Positions 15,247-18,615 of a stretch of DNA of 18,615 bases are shown one piece after another. The stretch is from CAYJEQ01 sp964369235 (GTDB lineage Bacteria > Bacillota > Clostridia > Oscillospirales > Ruminococcaceae). The stretch is taken from the NCBI GenBank assembly GCA_964369235.1, contig CAYJEQ010000054.1, forward strand, positions 1 to 18,615. The letters run 5' to 3'. The notes below the pieces were generated by a model. It ran no database searches. It was not told the DNA's origin and worked only from the letters and a program-made list of their open reading frames with translations. Numbering within the stretch: position 1 is the first letter of the stretch; every line of letters starts with the position of its first letter. The translations under genes were made by a program, and so were the position numbers.

Positions 15247-15339
15247 ATTATTTTAAAAGCTATAATAATCAATCTAACAGGCAATGGTATTTCTAATAAT
15301 AAAAGCCTTTATTCAAGGCTTAAGGAGTTTTACAAGGCA
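15247..15339 (+). other. Probable N-terminal coding extension of the 15340-18204 gene
   Basis: In frame with the downstream gene and open from the TAA at 15214, this stretch encodes LKAIIINLTGNGISNNKS and YSRLKEFYKA. That is the first beta strand and helix expected of a CinA/MoCF fold, continuing directly into MGISLTETVV. There is no ATG, GTG or TTG between 15217 and 15339. GAAGGGAG (15232-15239) stands seven bases before ATT at 15247 and ten before ATT at 15250, so an ATT start is the simplest reading. A frameshift from the 34-codon frame opening at 15192 (ribosome site AGGGGG) is the alternative. Confidence 0.6.
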
Positions 15340-18204
15340 ATGGGTATCTCCCTTACGGAAACGGTGGTAGAGGAGCCTGTAAAGCAGAAATTTCTAGATA
15401 GATTTGCTCTGGAAATTGAGGAAAATCACATTGTAATAACCCTAGGTGGTATAGGGGAACATCTTAATGATTCTGTAAAGAAGATGGTGGCTAAGGGACT
15501 GGACTTAGAACTGGTATCCAATAGCCAAGCAGTGGAGTTTCTACAACAGAAATTCCCAGCAGCCCTTCATAAACACGAAAGTCAGCTAAGTTATTTCCCA
15601 GAAAATGCAAAAATCTTCACCCCTATAAGCTCTACAACCTTTGGCTATGGGGTAAAAGCTGGGGAGAAATATGTGGTTTCACTGCCTAATAACAAGCCTG
15701 ACGCAACGGAAATGCTACTAATGCAGCTACCTAATTATTTTAAAGAGATTACAGGTTGTAGCCTATCCATAGCTAGTAAAACCTACCCAAGAAGTAACGA
15801 CGAATCCATGGATATGCGAGGCTTTGAGCTAAGTGAATCAGGGGCAGTTGTCCTTACTGGGAAGGTTCATGAAAGTTATTTGGTAACGGTTATCTCCAGT
15901 GAAGAAGGCTGTATTAAGGCTTTGACTGAGATGGACAAGGCATCAGTGCCAGTAGTAAAACCAAAGGAAAAAATAAAACCTAATATAAAGCCTATTACCA
16001 TGGTTATAGGGGTGATAATTGCCTTTTGCCTAGTGGTGGGTATATTCTTCATGTATAGTGGTGGTGGTGAGGGTTTAGGACAGGCATCAGCCTTTTTACC
16101 ACTGGACAGCAGTTCCAGTGAATCACAGGAACTGGAGCAGCCACAGCCTACAGAAGATATAGAGGATAATTCCCAAACCACCGAGGAAGAAACTACCCTA
16201 ACAGCTAATGAGAAGAAATATGGGGAGGCACTATCAGCAAACAGCCATACTGTAGGTTGGCTGGATATAGCAGGCACACCTATTGACTATGCTGTGGTAC
16301 AGGGTGAGGATAATGACTTTTACAAAAGTCATAGCTCCACAGGGGAAGAATCAGTAAATGGTGCTATTGCAGCAGATTACAGGGTGGATTTCTCCCAAGA
16401 TGTGTCCTCTATAGTTATTAGAGGTAATAATAACCTAGATGATAGCATGTTTACCCAACTGCTAAACTACCGAGAGTTAGAGTATTTTAAGGCTAATCCT
16501 GTAATTAAACTAACCACCGAAAAAGGTGAGGAAAACTTCCTAATTGCCGGGGTAATGATGGTTAATACATCGCCAGCCAATGGTGGGGTTTATGATTTTG
16601 CCCTAGGAACATCTTCCTACAGTGGTGATGATGTTATGGAAATTGCCCAGCAGTTAGAAGTAGGGAATTTCTATGAGAATACCCCAGAGATTACAGATAC
16701 CGACCGACTGCTGACCCTATATACCGACAGCTATGAGTTTACCGGTGCTACAACTGTAGTAATAGCAAAGGCTATAACAGAGGAAGAACTATCTACTATT
16801 AATACCAGTGGTTATGAGGAAAACCCTTTGGCACTGCTACCTGATGTGTGGTATAGTACCTTTGGGGTAAATAAGCCTACAGCACAAAGTGCCCAGCCAA
16901 GCCCAGAAGTAACTACAGAGCCTTCTTCTAATCCATCGGCTACACCAAGCCCTACGGTTACTCCAACTCCTACAGTTACACCTACTCCAACGGTAAGCCC
17001 AACACCTACTATTACACCAACACCAACTCCTACACCAACAGCCACAGCTAGCCCCACTCCATCACCTACTACAGAGGTGGCTGGGGTGAGCAAGCTATCA
17101 CTGCACCCTAATTCTGTGGTAATGACAGCAGGAGAGGCAATGGATTTAGAGCTGGAGATAACTCCAGAGGATATAGATACAGAGCTTACATGGTTTGTTA
17201 ATAACAAAGAGGTTGTAGCAGTGTGGGAAGGCAGTAATTATATCGAGCTAGAAGCCTTTGCTGAGGGTACAGCTACCATTACTGTAACAGCAGATAATGG
17301 TGTATCCACCTCTATGAAGGTTGAGGTACGCCCAGAGGAGGAAGAAAATCTTCCTGAATCCGGTGGTGAAAGTGGTGGAGATGGCTTCTCAGATGAAGCA
17401 GCACAGGAAATATTCACTGTGAAAATCAGCGGTAGATCTGTAAGCGAGGACGCCTACACCCTAGTAAGCCAAATAGTAGAAAACGAAACCCAAGGCAATC
17501 TACATAGCGAAGCCCTAAAGGCTCATGTAGTGGCAAGCTATAGCTATTTAAAGTTTAATAATGATCGTGGTATAGTGCCTACTGTACTGGTGCGCTCAGA
17601 TATTAGCAGTCAGGTAAAGTCTGCTGTAGACGCAGTGCTAGGAGAGGCAGTTTACCACAATAATCAGATTATAAATGCCACCTATTATTCTGTAGGTAAT
17701 GGTAATTCTACCAATAGTGGCTCGGTGTGGGGAACAGATTATCCATACCTACAATCGGTAGAAAGCCCCTATGATAGCGACTCCCCTTATTATGAGGGTA
17801 GCTATACAATAACCGAGGAAAACTTTGCCGACAAGGTTTATGACACCTATGGAATTGACCTATATGATCAGGGGGATCCTAGGGACTGGATAGAGATAGT
17901 AAGCTATAATGACGGAGATTACATCGATGAAATTTCCCTAGGTGGCTACACTACCTCAAGAGGTGGTGATATCTCTAAAGGCACAGCGATTACAGGACGA
18001 AATTTCCGAGAGCAACTACTGGATTTCTCACTGAGATCTACTTCCTTTGATGTGGATTACAGCAATGGAAGATTTACCTTTACCACCTATGGCTATGGTC
18101 ATGGAGTAGGTATGAGCCAGTGGGGTGCTCACGGTATGGCAGAAGATGGCTATAATTATGTAGACATTCTAACCCACTATTACACCGATACAGTGGTTAA
18201 ATAG
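15340..18204 (+). CDS. Multidomain membrane protein: CinA/MoCF-like, TM, pseudo-sortase, BIG2, SpoIID
   Basis: 954 aa from the first ATG, probably about 985 with the upstream extension. Residues 1-200 resemble the CinA N-terminal MoCF domain (IVITLGGIGEHLND at 31-44; the FPENAKIF and GYGVKAGEKYVVSLP region), with degraded motifs. A membrane segment lies at 218-239, giving a cytoplasmic N-terminus. Residues 298-480 follow class B sortase (VGWLDIAGTPIDYAVVQ, 305-321), but the catalytic His, Cys and Arg positions hold Asn363, Asp463 and Thr471. A Thr/Pro stalk spans 512-578 and a BIG2 Ig-like domain 582-664. The SpoIID domain at 695-954 has the probable catalytic Glu716 in IVENE, EALKAHVVA and GYGHGVGMSQWGA (917-929). 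Role: likely peptidoglycan binding or cleavage outside, coupled to a cytoplasmic module. The exact function is unknown. AAGGAG lies 12 bases before this ATG. Confidence 0.85.
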   Translation: MGISLTETVVEEPVKQKFLDRFALEIEENHIVITLGGIGEHLNDSVKKMVAKGLDLELVSNSQAVEFLQQKFPAALHKHESQLSYFPENAKIFTPISSTTFGYGVKAGEKYVVSLPNNKPDATEMLLMQLPNYFKEITGCSLSIASKTYPRSNDESMDMRGFELSESGAVVLTGKVHESYLVTVISSEEGCIKALTEMDKASVPVVKPKEKIKPNIKPITMVIGVIIAFCLVVGIFFMYSGGGEGLGQASAFLPLDSSSSESQELEQPQPTEDIEDNSQTTEEETTLTANEKKYGEALSANSHTVGWLDIAGTPIDYAVVQGEDNDFYKSHSSTGEESVNGAIAADYRVDFSQDVSSIVIRGNNNLDDSMFTQLLNYRELEYFKANPVIKLTTEKGEENFLIAGVMMVNTSPANGGVYDFALGTSSYSGDDVMEIAQQLEVGNFYENTPEITDTDRLLTLYTDSYEFTGATTVVIAKAITEEELSTINTSGYEENPLALLPDVWYSTFGVNKPTAQSAQPSPEVTTEPSSNPSATPSPTVTPTPTVTPTPTVSPTPTITPTPTPTPTATASPTPSPTTEVAGVSKLSLHPNSVVMTAGEAMDLELEITPEDIDTELTWFVNNKEVVAVWEGSNYIELEAFAEGTATITVTADNGVSTSMKVEVRPEEEENLPESGGESGGDGFSDEAAQEIFTVKISGRSVSEDAYTLVSQIVENETQGNLHSEALKAHVVASYSYLKFNNDRGIVPTVLVRSDISSQVKSAVDAVLGEAVYHNNQIINATYYSVGNGNSTNSGSVWGTDYPYLQSVESPYDSDSPYYEGSYTITEENFADKVYDTYGIDLYDQGDPRDWIEIVSYNDGDYIDEISLGGYTTSRGGDISKGTAITGRNFREQLLDFSLRSTSFDVDYSNGRFTFTTYGYGHGVGMSQWGAHGMAEDGYNYVDILTHYYTDTVVK

Positions 18205-18223
18205 CTTATATATTAATTGCTTT

Positions 18224-18262
18224 GGTACTTTCCCTCGCCTTAGAGAGGGAAAGTACCTTTAT
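18224..18262 (+). terminator. Intrinsic terminator of the SpoIID-domain gene
   Basis: A 13-bp perfect stem GGTACTTTCCCTC/GAGGGAAAGTACC (18224-18236 with 18245-18257) with an eight-base loop, followed by TTTATAATTTTA. It lies 20 bases past the stop codon. Confidence 0.8.
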
Positions 18263-18301
18263 AATTTTACATAGGTATGGGATAAAGAACCCCACAATAA
18301 T

Positions 18302-18351
18302 AAAACCCCATTATTTTCTAGGTTGAAGCCTAGGGAGTAGTGGGGGTTTTT
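18302..18351. terminator. Bidirectional terminator-like hairpin
   Basis: AAAACCCC (18302-18309) pairs with GGGGTTTT (18343-18350), with an inner CTAGG/CCTAG stem (18318-18322 with 18329-18333). T-runs lie at the foot on both strands (TTTTTAG on plus, TTTTATTATT on minus), so it could serve a gene converging from beyond the window as well. Confidence 0.65.
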
Positions 18352-18367
18352 AGTGAAGAGTGAAAAT

Positions 18368-18413
18368 ACCCAATTACATTGGCTAGTGAATACACCCAAT
18401 TACATTGGCTAGT
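18368..18413 (+). repeat. 26-bp period tandem duplication
   Basis: ACCCAATTACATTGGCTAGT occurs at 18368-18387 and 18394-18413, identical over 20 bases. Each copy contains the small palindrome CCAAT-TAC-ATTGG. Confidence 0.9.
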
Positions 18414-18414
18414 T

Positions 18415-18449
18415 AAGAGTGAAGAGTGAAAAGTGAAAAGTGAAAAGTG
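18415..18449 (+). repeat. AAGTGAAA-type short tandem repeat
   Basis: Successive GAGTGAA and AAGTGAAA units of seven to eight bases (AGAGTGAAGAGTGAAAAGTG and onward), with a related piece at 18352-18366. A hairpin TGTGGC-TTT-GCCACA follows at 18454-18468. Confidence 0.85.
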
Positions 18450-18532
18450 TTGGTGTGGCTTTGCCACAGATTTGTAATTCCTCTCTACAGGCATTTGATT
18501 AGTTGTTGGGGTGGTTGGTGTTATTTATTTAC

Positions 18533-18602
18533 TCGTCCTTGTGCCACAGTACCTCAGCGAGGGGCGTTGCCCCAACATATTACTAATGATGTCTATAAAC
18601 CA
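18533..18602 (+). repeat. Another copy of the dispersed repeat seen at 9817-10557
   Basis: Shares GCCACAG.ACCTCAGC..GGGGCGTTGCCCC (18543-18573) with 9880-9905 and, in reverse complement, with 10469-10494. Similarity continues to a TATTAC segment (18578-18583) and to TATAAACCA (18594-18602), matched by TGGTTTATA at 10436-10444. It has the orientation of the left arm. I see no gene in 18205-18615; the interval holds only this copy, two terminators and short repeats. Confidence 0.8.
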
Positions 18603-18615
18603 CACTTCCCCACAC

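Noticed and set aside
16812..17207. Minus-strand frame rich in Val-Gly repeats
   Set aside because: It is the reverse of the Thr/Pro stalk of the large membrane protein; the VGVG pattern is a by-product of ACACC/CCAAC-type repeats.

Overview
The window looks like a chromosomal contig from a low-GC Gram-positive bacterium, most likely a gut-type Clostridium relative (class Clostridia; the family is inference). Evidence: AT-rich sequence with strong AGGAGG-type ribosome sites and TTGACA/TATAAT promoters; a Bacillus/Clostridium-type cysteine desulfurase-thiI pair; a SpoIID-family domain; two lipoproteins with Gram-positive lipoboxes. Heavy use of the leucine codon CTA fits the partial tRNA-Leu(UAG) at the left edge. 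A run of exactly 100 N inside an 18-bp tandem repeat shows a scaffolded draft assembly.

Layout. 1-1700 (minus): partial tRNA-Leu, an unrecognised cytosolic protein, and a repeat-bearing lipoprotein broken by the gap. 1739-4270 (minus): a complete polar amino-acid ABC importer operon (binding lipoprotein, permease, ATPase) with promoter, palindromic operator candidate and terminator. 4441-5530 (minus): a P1-family (DmpA-like) self-cleaving aminopeptidase with its own promoter. 5637-7864 (plus): a family-2 glycosyltransferase with a long helical C-terminal region, then a terminator. 8013-9775 (plus): phosphoglucomutase/phosphomannomutase, then a terminator. 9776-10798: about 1 kb without genes, dominated by a large imperfect inverted repeat and strong hairpins. 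10799-12210 (minus): enolase with a near-consensus promoter. 12211-12693: divergent intergenic region with two PerR-box-like sequences, a possible small transcript and the next promoter. 12694-15069 (plus): cysteine desulfurase and ThiI, the sulfur-relay pair for tRNA 4-thiouridine. 15247-18204 (plus): a very large membrane protein. 18205-18615: terminators, short tandem repeats and another copy of the dispersed repeat.

The most unusual object is the roughly 954-985 residue protein at 15247/15340-18204. It reads as a CinA/MoCF-like cytoplasmic domain, one membrane segment, a class-B-sortase-like domain lacking all three catalytic residues, a Thr/Pro stalk, a BIG2 Ig-like domain and a SpoIID domain that appears to keep its catalytic Glu. 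The MoCF homology starts about 30 codons before the first ATG, and there is no ATG, GTG or TTG in that stretch. This suggests an ATT start or a frameshift.

The genes do not form one pathway. Central carbon metabolism (pgm, eno), amino-acid/peptide uptake and processing, tRNA thiolation, and envelope functions lie side by side, each with its own promoter or terminator.
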